Below are positions 19,335-28,310 of a stretch of 64,000 nt of DNA, piece after piece. This DNA comes from Streptomyces asiaticus (GTDB lineage Bacteria; Actinomycetota; Actinomycetes; Streptomycetales; Streptomycetaceae). Both the position numbers and the translations under genes were made by a program. Numbering within the stretch: the stretch's first letter is position 1; the number at the start of each line of letters is the position of its first letter. The stretch is taken from positions 3,968,001 through 4,032,000 of the forward strand of contig NZ_JAGSHX010000006.1 in NCBI RefSeq assembly GCF_018138715.1, in the 5' to 3' direction. Below the pieces are notes generated by a model, which worked only from the letters and a program-made list of their open reading frames with translations, was not told the DNA's origin and did no database searches.

Positions 19335-19781
19335 TCAGACCGCCTGCGTCATGATCGCCAGTACTTCGAGGGTGCGCGGTGGGGTGTCCGGATCCTCGCC
19401 GTCGTTGGTGGCCAGCCGCACATGGGCCTCGCGGGCCGCCCGTACGGCCTCCGGCCAGCCATGGTGCTCGAGGTACGCCGAGACGGGGGCGTCCGCGCCC
19501 GCCTGGTGCATGATCCTCAGCACCCGCAGCACGGCGACATCGACCAGCGCCGCCTCCTGCGAGTCACGGAAGATCGTGCCGACGTACTTCTCGGCGGACC
19601 AGTTGTCCAGCCAGGTGTCCTCGACCAGCCGGTAGACGGCGTCCGTCACATCCCCGTACCCAGGCTGGCCGGCCAGCCAGCACTCCTGCTGGAATACGGG
19701 GTCCGAGAGCATATGCAGCGCCGAGCGCACATTGGTGCGCCAGCGCCACCAAGGCATGTCGTTGGCAGGCATGGCCCCCAT
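19335..19781 (-). CDS. Conserved hypothetical protein, helical, about 148 residues
   Basis: I do not recognise a named domain. The protein is soluble and mainly helical (PWWRWRTNVRSALHMLSDPVFQQECWLAG, then YRLVEDTWLDNWSAEKYVGTIF), tryptophan-rich in its first third, with no signal peptide or membrane segment. ATG 19781 (MGAMPANDM) is taken, but ATG 19772 (MPANDM) behind a G-run is equally plausible, and a longer frame extends to 19853. Codon bias is typical. It sits upstream of purU on the same strand with a 51-bp gap and is divergent from a substrate-binding lipoprotein. I believe it is conserved next to purU in Streptomyces, but that is memory, not shown here. Confidence 0.65.
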   Translation of the reverse strand: MGAMPANDMPWWRWRTNVRSALHMLSDPVFQQECWLAGQPGYGDVTDAVYRLVEDTWLDNWSAEKYVGTIFRDSQEAALVDVAVLRVLRIMHQAGADAPVSAYLEHHGWPEAVRAAREAHVRLATNDGEDPDTPPRTLEVLAIMTQAV

Positions 19782-19952
19782 GGTGGTCGAGCGACGGGCA
19801 CGACGGGAAGACTTCTCCGAACCTTGCACAGTCACTGATCGTACGTTCTTCACACATAGAGACGGATCAGCCCCCGCTGTTCACCTCTACGTCGCCATCC
19901 CTTGTCTTGTCATAGCGGCTGCGTTCCTCGCGAAGCACCAAGCTCGCTTGCC

Positions 19953-21263
19953 ATGACCGGACGGCGACGCCCCTCCTCCCGCCCCTTCCGAGCCGCCGTG
20001 GCGGCACTGTGTACGGCGGTCGGCGCGTCGCTGCTGTCCGGCTGCGGCGCGGTGCTGTCGAACAAGAGCGACAGCGACCCCATCACCGTCATGACCTGGG
20101 CCCCAGAGGGCACCAAAGCGACCAATATGCCGGGAATGCCCGCCATGGCGAAGGCATTTGCCCGCTGGGTCAACGACTCCGGCGGCATTCACGGCCGCAA
20201 GCTCGAGGTCGTCACCTGCAACGAGCGCAACGACGCCGTCCAGGCCGCCGGCTGCGCCCAGCGGGCCAAGGAGGACAAGGCCGTCGCGGTGGTCGGCTCG
20301 TACAGCCAGTACGGCCGGTCCTTCATCTCCCCGCTGGAGGTCGCCGGCATCCCCTACATAGGCGGCTACGGGCTGACGCAGGAGGAGTTCGACAGCCCGT
20401 ACTCCTACCCGGTCAACGGCGGCCAGGCGGCCCTGCTGGTGGGCAACGGGCGCCAGCTGGCCTCCCGCTGCGCGCGCACCGCGCTGGTGCGCCCCGACAC
20501 CATCGCGGGCGACGAACTCCCCCAGCTCCTCAACACCGGCCTCAGGGCGGGCAATCGCGCCGACGCCCATGACGTCCGCGCCCCCGAGGGCGCGGGCGAC
20601 TACAGCAAGCAGGCCACCACGGCCCTGGAGGGCGTCGGCGCCGACAGCTCCCTCGGCGGCGCCGGCCAGGGCGCGGCCCTGGACAACTCCTGCGTCACCG
20701 CGGCGCTCGGCAACCGCACCGGCACCTTCTTCGACTCCTTCCGCCGGGTCCAGGAGAACCATCCCAGGGTGCGGATAGCCTCCATCCTCGGCGGCGTCCG
20801 GCAATCCCTGATCGACTCCACCGGCGGCACCTCCAGCCCCCTGGAGGGCACCTACGCCACCGGCTGGTACCCGGCCGGGGACGATCCGCGCTGGAACCCC
20901 ATGAAGAAGGTCATCAACAAGTACGCCTTCGACGACAACCGCATCGACCCGGACGACCCCGGGACGCAGACCACCTGGATCGGCTACACGGTGCTGCGCT
21001 CGGTGCTGATGTCCCTGCACGCCGACGACATCAGCGCCCGCACCGTGCGCAACGCGCTGGACAACGGCCACGCGGTCAACACCGGCGGGCTGACGCCCAC
21101 GCTGCGCTGGGGCTACGACGACACGCTGCACGTGCCCAACTACTCGCGGATCGTCAACGCGGACGTCACCTACCAGATGGTGCGCGACGGCCGGCTGGTG
21201 GCGGTGCGCAAGGGCTTCGTCAACGTGTCCAAGATCCTGGAGCGCTACCACCCGGCGGACTGA
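19953..21263 (+). CDS. Orphan ABC-type (branched-chain amino-acid-like) substrate-binding lipoprotein
   Basis: A 436-residue lipoprotein. The N-terminal signal ends in the lipobox LLSG-C (Cys about 31). The mature part is a periplasmic-binding fold type I: ITVMTWAPEGTKATNMPGMPAMAKAFARWVNDSGGIHGRKLEVVTCNE, then VAVVGSYSQYGRSFISPLEVAGIPYIGGY, as in LivJ/urea-type receptors. No permease or ATPase gene is adjacent, so it is either an orphan receptor serving a distant transporter or a signalling receptor. Start ATG 19953 begins MTGRRRPSS; an in-frame GTG at 19902 gives a longer, less basic start. No strong RBS is visible. Confidence 0.82.
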   Translation: MTGRRRPSSRPFRAAVAALCTAVGASLLSGCGAVLSNKSDSDPITVMTWAPEGTKATNMPGMPAMAKAFARWVNDSGGIHGRKLEVVTCNERNDAVQAAGCAQRAKEDKAVAVVGSYSQYGRSFISPLEVAGIPYIGGYGLTQEEFDSPYSYPVNGGQAALLVGNGRQLASRCARTALVRPDTIAGDELPQLLNTGLRAGNRADAHDVRAPEGAGDYSKQATTALEGVGADSSLGGAGQGAALDNSCVTAALGNRTGTFFDSFRRVQENHPRVRIASILGGVRQSLIDSTGGTSSPLEGTYATGWYPAGDDPRWNPMKKVINKYAFDDNRIDPDDPGTQTTWIGYTVLRSVLMSLHADDISARTVRNALDNGHAVNTGGLTPTLRWGYDDTLHVPNYSRIVNADVTYQMVRDGRLVAVRKGFVNVSKILERYHPAD

Positions 21264-21291
21264 GCCGAGGATCGACCGCGGACCACGGGTC

Positions 21292-21321
21292 GGCCGGGGA
21301 ACGGCGGCACCGCCCCCGGCC
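21292..21321. terminator. Hairpin terminator between convergent genes
   Basis: GGCCGGGG (21292-21299) pairs with CCCCGGCC (21314-21321). A nested GGCGG/CCGCC pair fills the loop, giving a compact GC hairpin 28 bp after the receptor gene and before the end of the convergent membrane-protein gene. Confidence 0.6.
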
Positions 21322-21360
21322 GCCCGGTCACAGGTGAGTGGCCCCGGTCACAGGTCGGTG
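21321..21360. repeat. 20-bp direct repeat x2 spanning the stop codon of the proline-rich membrane protein
   Basis: Two adjacent 20-bp copies (21321-21340 and 21341-21360) share CCCGGTCACAGGT. The second copy contains the complement of the gene's TGA stop (TCA 21348-21350), and the first copy repeats it 20 bp further downstream. Confidence 0.75.
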
Positions 21361-22901
21361 GCCTGGCGCGAGGTGAGGCCGTACTGGGAGGCGATCGGGT
21401 TCCACAGCCCCGAGGCCGTCTTCTTGGCCCGGGTCGCCTCGCCACTGGCCCGCTCGGCCGCCCCGACCCGGGGCGAACGGCGGGCCTTGCCCTTGGGGCA
21501 GCCCTTCTTGCCGCCGACCTGGTCGGCCCAGGCCGCGTACTCGTTGTCGGCCCTGGCCGAGGACTTCCACGCCCTGGTGAGCGACGCGGTCAGCCGCGCG
21601 TGGTCGGGCAGCTTGTCCACCGACAGCTTGCCCAGCCGGGTCACCAGGTCATTGCGCTGGCCCGCGGCGGTCCGCAGATCGGATGCCGCCGTGGTCAGGT
21701 CCTTGCAGGACTTGATGTTGTCCACGGCCTTGATCACCGCAGACCGGCTGTTGTTGCTGTCCGCGAGCAGCGCGTCCAGCGCCTTCGCCTGCGTCTCGAC
21801 GGGGTCGGCGGCCTTGGAGGACTCCGCGGCGCTCGGCGAGGCGCTGCTCAGCGTCGAGTTGTCCTTACCGCCGTCGTCACCGCCCATACTGAGCACGGCT
21901 CCCGCGGCGAGTCCGGCGACGGCGCAGCTCGCCACCACCACGACGCCGATGATCATGCCTCGCGACATCCGGCGCCGGCCACCGCCGCCATGACCGCCGT
22001 CACCACGGCCGCCGGACGGCGGTTGCGGAACGTCCGGGCCGAACTGCGGAAGCTGCTGTGTCTCATCGGCGCCACCGGCACCGCCGGCGTCGCGGAACAG
22101 ACCGTCGAACTCCGAGGGCGGCGGCCGGTCCCCGGGAAGGCCGGGACGGATCGCGTACGGGGCGCTGCCGGGCCGCTGCGGAATCGGCGCGGGCGCGGCG
22201 GGCGCGGCGGGCGTGGGCGGGAGCACCGCGGTCTCCTCCGCGGCCGCTGCCGCGGGGGGCTGCTGGCGGTGGGCGCCCCGGCGGCCGGGGCGGACGGCGC
22301 GCAGCTGGGTGGTGGACTCGGCCGGTGACTCGGGCCGGTTCTCGGGCGGCAGCGGCGCGCTCTTGACCGGGGCGAGCGTGGTGGTGGGGGTGTCCAGGGG
22401 CGGCGGGGCCTCACCCGGGACCGGGGGTATGACCTGGGTCGCGTCCGCGTCCCCGGCGGGCTGCGGCGGCATCACCTGGGTCTCGTCGGCGGCCTGGTAC
22501 GGCAGCGGCTGGGGCTGGTACGGCGCCGGGACGTTGTGCGGCGGCTGAGCGCTGTGCGGCGGCTGGGCCGGTCTCTCCGGGGGCGTCCAGTCCTGCTGCT
22601 GCCCGTACGGCTGCGCCTCGGGCGGCGGCGGGGCGCCGAACTCGGCCCGCGGGGGCAGTTCCCCCTGCGACGGCGGCGCGCCGAACTCACCCGGCGGCGG
22701 CAGTTCGCCCTGCTGCTGCGGTTCCGGAGCGCTCTGCGGCCCCCAAGGCTGCCCCCACGCCTGGCCCCCGGCCGGGGCTCCCTGTTGGGCGTCCGAGGGC
22801 CTGTGGTCCCCGTGGGCGGGGAGCACAACCCCCTCGCGCACAGGCTGCGCGGGCGGGACCGCGGGAAGCCGCGGCTCATTCCCCTGACCGCTCTGCGTCA
22901 C
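21348..22901 (-). CDS. Proline-rich single-pass membrane protein of unknown function
   Basis: A 517-residue protein. About residues 1-310 are disordered Pro/Gln/Gly-rich sequence with short repeats (GELPPPGEFGAPP / GELPPRAEFGAPP). Then come a basic stop (GRRRMSRG), one transmembrane helix (about 315-337, MIIGVVVVASCAVAGLAAGAVL) and an extracellular helical region of about 180 residues (ETQAKALDALLADSNNSRSAVIKAVDNIKSCKDL) ending TSRQATDL. Two cysteines in the outer part may pair. GTG 22901 has AGGAG 7 nt upstream. Streptomyces has many such proteins with a cytoplasmic Pro-rich arm and a small outer domain. No function can be assigned. Confidence 0.75.
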   Translation of the reverse strand: MTQSGQGNEPRLPAVPPAQPVREGVVLPAHGDHRPSDAQQGAPAGGQAWGQPWGPQSAPEPQQQGELPPPGEFGAPPSQGELPPRAEFGAPPPPEAQPYGQQQDWTPPERPAQPPHSAQPPHNVPAPYQPQPLPYQAADETQVMPPQPAGDADATQVIPPVPGEAPPPLDTPTTTLAPVKSAPLPPENRPESPAESTTQLRAVRPGRRGAHRQQPPAAAAAEETAVLPPTPAAPAAPAPIPQRPGSAPYAIRPGLPGDRPPPSEFDGLFRDAGGAGGADETQQLPQFGPDVPQPPSGGRGDGGHGGGGRRRMSRGMIIGVVVVASCAVAGLAAGAVLSMGGDDGGKDNSTLSSASPSAAESSKAADPVETQAKALDALLADSNNSRSAVIKAVDNIKSCKDLTTAASDLRTAAGQRNDLVTRLGKLSVDKLPDHARLTASLTRAWKSSARADNEYAAWADQVGGKKGCPKGKARRSPRVGAAERASGEATRAKKTASGLWNPIASQYGLTSRQATDL

Positions 22902-23116
22902 CGGGACTCCTTGGTTATACGGAACGACGGAATCGTCGGGTCACGCTACCGGTTCCCCAGAGGGCGCGGTGCCCATGAGCCCACCGGGACGGAGAGAGAC
23001 TGGTCACCGCGACATAGGGCACATCACCACGATCAGGGGCGATATGAACCCCGTCCGTACCCGGAGTAAACACAACACAACACACTCCACAACACCCATG
23101 TCTCACCACACGGGCA

Positions 23117-24514
23117 TCAGGCCACCTGCACCTGGAGCCGCGCCCCGAACTCCCGCACCACCGGCTCGTCCCGGTACGGCTCCAGGCGCTGCTGGAAGTC
23201 GTCCAGATACTCCGCGCCCCGGTTGGAGCGCAGCGTGCCCAGCAGATCCACCGCCTGGGTGCCCACATGGCACGCCTGCTCCACCTCGCGCTGCTGCACA
23301 TGCGCGGTGGCCAGCAGCAGCAGCCCGATCGCCCGCCGCCGCACCCGCCCCTCCGGAAGGCCCTCCAGGGCCTCCTCGGCGCGCCGCCCGGCCTGCTCGG
23401 CCTGGCCCAGGTCGCGGTGACAGTGGGCCAGTTCATCGGCGAGATAGGCATGGCCGAAGTGGCGGATCCAGTCGGGTTCGTCGCCCGTGGCCGAGCCCGA
23501 ACCGCTGCCCACCGCCCGCTCCATGGCGTCCAGCGCCCGCCCGGCCGCGGACTGGCAGGCCCGCGCGTCCCCCATCAGGGCGTGGCCGCGCGCCTCGGCC
23601 GCCAGGAACATCGATTCGGCACGCGGCGGCACCTGGCCCCGCGCGCCCTCCTGCGCGGCCTTCGCCAGCTGGGCGATCTCCCGGGGATTGCCCAGCTGGG
23701 CGGCGAGATGGCTCATGCTCGCGGCGAGCACATAGCCGCCGTAGCCCCGGTCCCCGGCGGCCTGGGCGAGCCGCAGCGCCTGGATGTAGTAGCGCTGGGC
23801 GAGACCGGACTGCCCGGTGTCGACCGCCATATAGCCCGCCAGCTCCGTCAACCGCGCGACGGCCGCGAACAGTTCGCGCCCGACCGCCTCGGTGTACGAG
23901 CCGGCCAGCAGCCCGGAGACCACACTGTTCAGATAGTGGACGACGACGGGTCGCACATGGCCGCTGCCGTAGCGGTGGTCCAGGTCGACGAGCGCGTCCG
24001 TGGTGGCCCGCACCGCCGCGACGTCGGACCGCCCCACCCGGGCGCCCGCGGTGCGCGCCACCTGGGCGTCGGCACCGGTGATCAGCCAGTCGCGGCTGGG
24101 CTCGACCAGCGCGGAGGCGGCGACCGTCGAGCCGCTGAGGAAGTCGCGGCGCCCCACATCGCTGCGCCACAACTCGCAGACCTGCTCTATCGCGCCGAGG
24201 ACGGTGGGCGAGAACTGGAGACCGACCCCGGAGGCGAGGTTCTTGCCGTTGGCCATGCCGATCTCGTCGATCGTGACGGTACGGCCGAGCTTGCGGCCGA
24301 GCGCCTCGGCGATGATGCCCGGCGCCCGGCCCCGCGGCTGCTGACCGCGCAGCCAACGGGCAACGGACGTCTTGTCGTACCGCAGATCGAGACCGTGCTC
24401 GGCGCCGCACATATTGACCCTGCGCGCCAACCCGGCGTTGGAGCAGCCGGCTTCCTGGATGAGCGCCTGCAACCGTTCGTTCGGCTGCCGCGCCACAAGC
24501 GGCCTAGCGGCCAT
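23117..24514 (-). CDS. XRE-like transcriptional regulator with TPR-type C-terminus (NsdA-like family)
   Basis: A 465-residue protein. The N-terminal 90 residues resemble an HTH (NERLQALIQEAGCSNAGLARRVN, then YDKTSVARWLRGQQPRGRAPGIIAEALGRKLGR). Next is a Streptomyces-specific segment (LASGVGLQFSPTVLGAIEQV, then GRRDFLSGSTVAASALVEPSRDWL), and then TPR-like helices to the end (GYMAVDTGQSGLAQRYYIQALRLAQAAGD). This layout is that of the NsdA/NsdB-type regulators of sporulation and antibiotic production; exact orthology is uncertain. ATG 24514 has GGGGG 7 nt upstream. It is divergent from a PrimPol-domain gene across 385 bp. Confidence 0.8.
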   Translation of the reverse strand: MAARPLVARQPNERLQALIQEAGCSNAGLARRVNMCGAEHGLDLRYDKTSVARWLRGQQPRGRAPGIIAEALGRKLGRTVTIDEIGMANGKNLASGVGLQFSPTVLGAIEQVCELWRSDVGRRDFLSGSTVAASALVEPSRDWLITGADAQVARTAGARVGRSDVAAVRATTDALVDLDHRYGSGHVRPVVVHYLNSVVSGLLAGSYTEAVGRELFAAVARLTELAGYMAVDTGQSGLAQRYYIQALRLAQAAGDRGYGGYVLAASMSHLAAQLGNPREIAQLAKAAQEGARGQVPPRAESMFLAAEARGHALMGDARACQSAAGRALDAMERAVGSGSGSATGDEPDWIRHFGHAYLADELAHCHRDLGQAEQAGRRAEEALEGLPEGRVRRRAIGLLLLATAHVQQREVEQACHVGTQAVDLLGTLRSNRGAEYLDDFQQRLEPYRDEPVVREFGARLQVQVA

Positions 24515-24899
24515 GACATTACCCCCAGTGACTGCTTGCGTTCTCGGCGTATCCGTCCCTGTTGCTGAGTGATGCCCCGCAGATATCGCAGGTATACGGC
24601 GAATGCGGAACTTGCCCGTATTGACCGCATGCTCCGTATCGTTCGCGTACGGCGCCGATCCGAGTCCGGGACCGCCCTCCCCCTGGCGCCGCGGCATGGC
24701 CACCGGACACTCGCACGCCCGTCACGCATGGTGGCTACCCGCTCACGGAGCCGCAACCCCACACGCGCCCCCGCCCGTGCACCCATGCGCCCCGCCGTGC
24801 CGTCACCGCGCACCCCGGACCCCCGACAGCACCGCCCGTGCGGGGGCCCGGCCGTAACCCTCGTTGACGGCGGAAGTTGTCCTGTGCGTGGAAGAGACC
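24515..24899. other. Divergent intergenic region, 385 bp
   Basis: It separates the NsdA-like regulator (minus strand) from the PrimPol-domain gene (plus strand) and must contain both promoters. The stretch 24540-24660 is relatively AT-rich (GATATCGCAGGTATACGG, then TATTGACCGCATG), which suits promoters. No element pair is clear enough to call, and no gene is evident. Confidence 0.5.
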
Positions 24900-25565
24900 A
24901 TGGACGTGACAGGACCAACGCGGTTCCCCGCGGGAACCTCGCAGATCCCTCAGCAGCGCGGGGAGCGGCTGCGCGACGCGGCGGTGCGGTACGCCGAGGA
25001 GCGGCACTGGGACGTGCTCTCCGGCACCTGGCTCGAGGCCGTGGACGGAGTGGAGCGCTGCTCCTGCGGAACCGCCGACTGCCCGGCCCCCGGCGCCCAT
25101 CCGACCGGCCGGGACTGGGTGAACCAGGCCACCGGCAGCGCGGTCGTGGTCCGCCGCATGTGGGCCAGGACGCCGCGCGCCGCCATCCTGCTGCCCACCG
25201 GCCGCACCTTCGACGCGCTCGACGTCCCGGAGTCCGCGGGCTGTCTGGCGCTCGCCCGCATGGAGCGCCGCCAGGTCGAACTGGGCCCGGTCACCTGCAC
25301 CCCCGGGCGGCGGATGCTCTTCTTCGTCCTCCCGGGTGCCGCCGCCAAGGTCCCCGACCTGGTACGGAACCTGGGCTGGCCGCCGAACGCGATCGACCTG
25401 ACCGCCCGCGGCGAGGGCGACTACGTGGTCGCGCCGCCGACCCGGGTGGGCGTGCGCGGCCCGATCCAGTGGGCCCGGCGGCCCACCGCCGCCAACCGCT
25501 GGCTGCCCGACGCGGAAGAGCTGGTGAGCGCCCTGGCCTACGCCTGCGGCCGCGAGCGCCGCTGA
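24900..25565 (+). CDS. Small bifunctional DNA primase/polymerase (PrimPol)-domain protein
   Basis: A 221-residue protein resembling only the N-terminal PrimPol domain (PF09250 type): RLRDAAVRYAEERHWDVLSGTW, then the CSCGTADCPAPGAHPTGRDW segment (Cys and His that may bind metal), and IDLTARGEGDYVVAPPTRVG, where the domain usually has GEGGYVVAPPS. The catalytic acidic residues expected in the first half (DxD-like) are not obvious; ALDVPESAG replaces them, so activity is doubtful. Plasmid and phage PrimPols are fused to a helicase, but this one is a stand-alone chromosomal version common in Streptomyces. ATG 24900 has GGAAGAG upstream. It precedes an ABC exporter by 116 bp. Confidence 0.7.
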   Translation: MDVTGPTRFPAGTSQIPQQRGERLRDAAVRYAEERHWDVLSGTWLEAVDGVERCSCGTADCPAPGAHPTGRDWVNQATGSAVVVRRMWARTPRAAILLPTGRTFDALDVPESAGCLALARMERRQVELGPVTCTPGRRMLFFVLPGAAAKVPDLVRNLGWPPNAIDLTARGEGDYVVAPPTRVGVRGPIQWARRPTAANRWLPDAEELVSALAYACGRERR

Positions 25566-25681
25566 CACTCCGGAGGGCTCCCCGGGACGGCCCCCTATCG
25601 TGGAGCGACGGCGGGGCGTCATGACCGGCCCCCGCGTGACACGTCAGTGGGACACGTCCCACGGGAGAACGGGGTGAGCCG

Positions 25682-26497
25682 GTGCCGCAGGAGCAAGCAG
25701 CAGACAGCACACAGCCACAGTCGTCCCGGGCCGCCGCCGTGCGGGTGAGCGGCCTGTGGAAGAGCTACGGGGAGCAGATCGCGGTCGCCGGGATCGATCT
25801 GGAGCTGCCCGCCGGGCAGTTCATCGGGCTCGTCGGCCCCAACGGTGCCGGTAAGACCACCACGCTTTCGATGATCACCGGGCTGCTGCGCCCCGACAAG
25901 GGGACCGTGGAGATCGGCGGCCATGACGTCTGGCGGGATCCGGTCGAGGTCAAGGCGCGGATCGGGGTGCTGCCCGAGGGACTGCGGATGTTCGAGCGGC
26001 TCTCCGGCCGGGAGCTGCTCACCTACACCGGGCGGCTGCGCGGGCTGCCCGGTGCGGAGGTCGACCGGCGCGCCACCCAGCTGCTGGACGTCCTCGATCT
26101 CGCGGGCTCCCAGAGCAAGCTGGTCATCGACTACTCCACCGGTATGCGGAAGAAGATCGGACTGGCCGCCGCGCTGCTCCACAACCCCGAAGTCCTCTTC
26201 CTCGACGAGCCCTTCGAGGGCGTCGACCCGGTCTCCGCCCAGACCATCCGCGGCGTCCTGGAGCGCTACACCCGCTCCGGCGCGACCGTCGTCTTCTCCA
26301 GCCATGTCATGGAGCTGGTGGAGTCGCTGTGCGACTGGGTGGCGGTGATCGCGAGCGGGCGGATCCGGGCCCATGGCCCGCTGGCCGAGGTGCGGGGCGA
26401 CGCACCCTCCCTCCAGGACGCCTTCCTGGAACTGGTCGGCGCCAACCGGCGCCAGGCGGGCCAGAGCCTCGACTGGCTGGGCGGCGGCGCCCGATGA
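25682..26497 (+). CDS. ABC transporter ATP-binding protein
   Basis: A 271-residue single nucleotide-binding domain. Walker A is GPNGAGKTT (about 52-60) and Walker B is VLFLDEPFEGVD. The H-loop is VFSSHVMELVE. The signature motif is the degenerate YSTGMRKKIGLA instead of LSGGQ, common in the CcmA/NatA-like exporter ATPases that partner large integral membrane subunits. GTG 25682 follows GGGGTGAG. The stop overlaps the permease start (ATGA), so the two form one transporter. Confidence 0.9.
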   Translation: MPQEQAADSTQPQSSRAAAVRVSGLWKSYGEQIAVAGIDLELPAGQFIGLVGPNGAGKTTTLSMITGLLRPDKGTVEIGGHDVWRDPVEVKARIGVLPEGLRMFERLSGRELLTYTGRLRGLPGAEVDRRATQLLDVLDLAGSQSKLVIDYSTGMRKKIGLAAALLHNPEVLFLDEPFEGVDPVSAQTIRGVLERYTRSGATVVFSSHVMELVESLCDWVAVIASGRIRAHGPLAEVRGDAPSLQDAFLELVGANRRQAGQSLDWLGGGAR

Positions 26498-28179
26498 CGC
26501 TCACCGACCCGCTCGACGCCAAGGGCCCGCTCGGCACCGCGGCGCCCGCCCCGCCCGCCGTCCCCACCGGCTCCCCCACCCCCGTCTTCGTCTCCCTGAA
26601 GCTGGCGCTGCTGCGCAACGGGCTGCGCCAGTCCAGCGGCCGGCGGGCCGCGTACCTCACCTCGCTGGTGATGGCCATGCTGTTCGCCGTGTTGCAGCTG
26701 CTCGGCCTGGTGCTGCTGCGCGGTACGAACCACGTCGACGCTCTGGTCACGCTGTTGACGGCGGTGCTCGCGCTCGGCTGGGCGGTGATGCCGCTGTTCT
26801 ACCCCGGCGGTGACGAGACCCTCGACCCGACCCGGCTGGTGATGCTGCCGCTGCGGCCGCGCTCGCTGATCACCGCGCTGCTGGTCTCCTCGCTGATCGG
26901 CATCGGCCCGCTGTTCACCCTGACCCTGGCGGCCGGTTCGGCGATCGCCGTCGCGCACGGGACGGCGGCCGCGGTGGCGGCGGTCCTGGCCGTGGTGCTG
27001 ACGGTGCTGGTGTGCGTGGCGCTGGCCCGCGCCGTCGCCACGGCCAACACCCGCCTCCTCACCAGCCGTAAGGGCCGCGATCTGGCGGTGCTCAGCGGTC
27101 TGTTCGTGGCGATCGGCGCGCAGTTCGTGAACCTCGGGGCCCAGCAGCTCGGCGGTAAGAACGGCCTGTCCGTGCTGGAACCGGCGTCCGCGGTGCTGCG
27201 CTGGGTGCCGCCCGCGGCGGCGGTGGACGCCGTCCAGGGCGTGAGCGACGGCGCCTACGGGGTGGCAACGGCCCAGTTCGCGCTCACCGTCGCCGCGTTG
27301 GCGCTGCTGATGTGGTGGTGGCGCTCCACCCTCACCCACCTGATGACCACGCCGGACTCCTCCACGATCCAGGCGGCGGCGCCGCGCGAGCGCCGGTCCT
27401 CCGGCGCGGCCGACACCCCGGACGCCTCGGGCCCGTTCGCCCGGCTGCTGCCCTCCGGCCGCACCGGCACGGTGCTGCTGCGGACGCTGCGCTACGCCGT
27501 ACGGGACCCGAAGACCAAGTCGGCGTGGGTCACCTCGCTGGGCGTCGGCCTGCTGCTGCCCTTCATCACCGCGGCCCAGGGCAACGGCTCGATCTACTGG
27601 GCCTGCTGGGCGTCGGGGATGCTCGGCATGCTGATGTACAACCAGTTCGGCCAGGACACCTCCGCCTTCTGGATGGTCGCGCAGACGATCTCCTCACCCC
27701 GTGACGCCTATCTGGAGCTGCGGGGCCGTGCGATGGCGCTGCTCCTGGTCGCGGTGCCATACGTGGCGGTGGCGGTGCTCGGCTGCGCCGCCGTCCTGAA
27801 GAACTGGTCGGCCGCCCCCGAGGCGCTCGGGATCGCCCTGGCGCTGCTCGGCTCGATGCTGGCGACCGGCGCCCTGACCTCGGTGCTGGCCCCGTACTCG
27901 ATTCCGCAGGACAGCGGCTACAAGAACGTCGTCCCGGCGCAGGCGGGGATCGCCTGGCTCAGCATCCTCGGCGGGATGATCGCGGGTTCCGTGCTGTGCG
28001 CGCCGGTGCTGGGCCTGACGATCTGGCTGCATGTCTCCGGGACGCACGGCTTGCTGTGGGTGGTGTTCCCGCTGGGCGCGCTGTACGGCGCGGCGATCGC
28101 GGAGGCCGGCCTGCGGGTGGCGGCGCCACGGGTCGCGGCGCGACTGCCGGAGATCCTGGCGGCGGTCAGCAAGGGGTGA
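26494..28179 (+). CDS. ABC transporter permease (about 12 membrane segments)
   Basis: A 561-residue integral membrane protein translated from the overlapping ATGA with the ATPase gene. Hydrophobic helices start at about residue 55 (YLTSLVMAMLFAVLQLLGLV) and continue to the C-terminus in two halves separated by a soluble loop (about 290-325, ERRSSGAADTPDASGPF). It resembles Streptomyces NatB/CcmB-like transporter subunits with a full-length fused permease. It probably exports a hydrophobic compound or peptide, or acts in resistance. The substrate is unknown. Confidence 0.85.
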   Translation: MTLTDPLDAKGPLGTAAPAPPAVPTGSPTPVFVSLKLALLRNGLRQSSGRRAAYLTSLVMAMLFAVLQLLGLVLLRGTNHVDALVTLLTAVLALGWAVMPLFYPGGDETLDPTRLVMLPLRPRSLITALLVSSLIGIGPLFTLTLAAGSAIAVAHGTAAAVAAVLAVVLTVLVCVALARAVATANTRLLTSRKGRDLAVLSGLFVAIGAQFVNLGAQQLGGKNGLSVLEPASAVLRWVPPAAAVDAVQGVSDGAYGVATAQFALTVAALALLMWWWRSTLTHLMTTPDSSTIQAAAPRERRSSGAADTPDASGPFARLLPSGRTGTVLLRTLRYAVRDPKTKSAWVTSLGVGLLLPFITAAQGNGSIYWACWASGMLGMLMYNQFGQDTSAFWMVAQTISSPRDAYLELRGRAMALLLVAVPYVAVAVLGCAAVLKNWSAAPEALGIALALLGSMLATGALTSVLAPYSIPQDSGYKNVVPAQAGIAWLSILGGMIAGSVLCAPVLGLTIWLHVSGTHGLLWVVFPLGALYGAAIAEAGLRVAAPRVAARLPEILAAVSKG

Positions 28180-28199
28180 CGACGCGGGCGCGAGCGCGG

Positions 28200-28234
28200 G
28201 CGGCGGGGCCGGGGGCGAGCCCCGGCCCCGCCGC
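28200..28234. terminator. Very strong hairpin terminator
   Basis: A perfect 15-bp inverted repeat GCGGCGGGGCCGGGG (28200-28214) and its complement (28220-28234), with a 5-nt loop GCGAG. It lies 20 bp downstream of the ABC permease and before the end of a convergent small gene. A short GACCGCCGCGCACCC-type direct repeat follows at 28260-28290. Confidence 0.85.
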
Positions 28235-28310
28235 GTGCCGTCGTACGAAACCTCCGGACCCGACCGCCGCGCACCCGACCGCCGCGCACCCAACTGCCGT
28301 AACGTTCCGG

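Noticed and set aside
28180..28310. Small gene between the ABC permease and the SH3-like gene
   Set aside because: The segment consists of a perfect terminator hairpin and a short direct repeat, with no RBS or codon bias.
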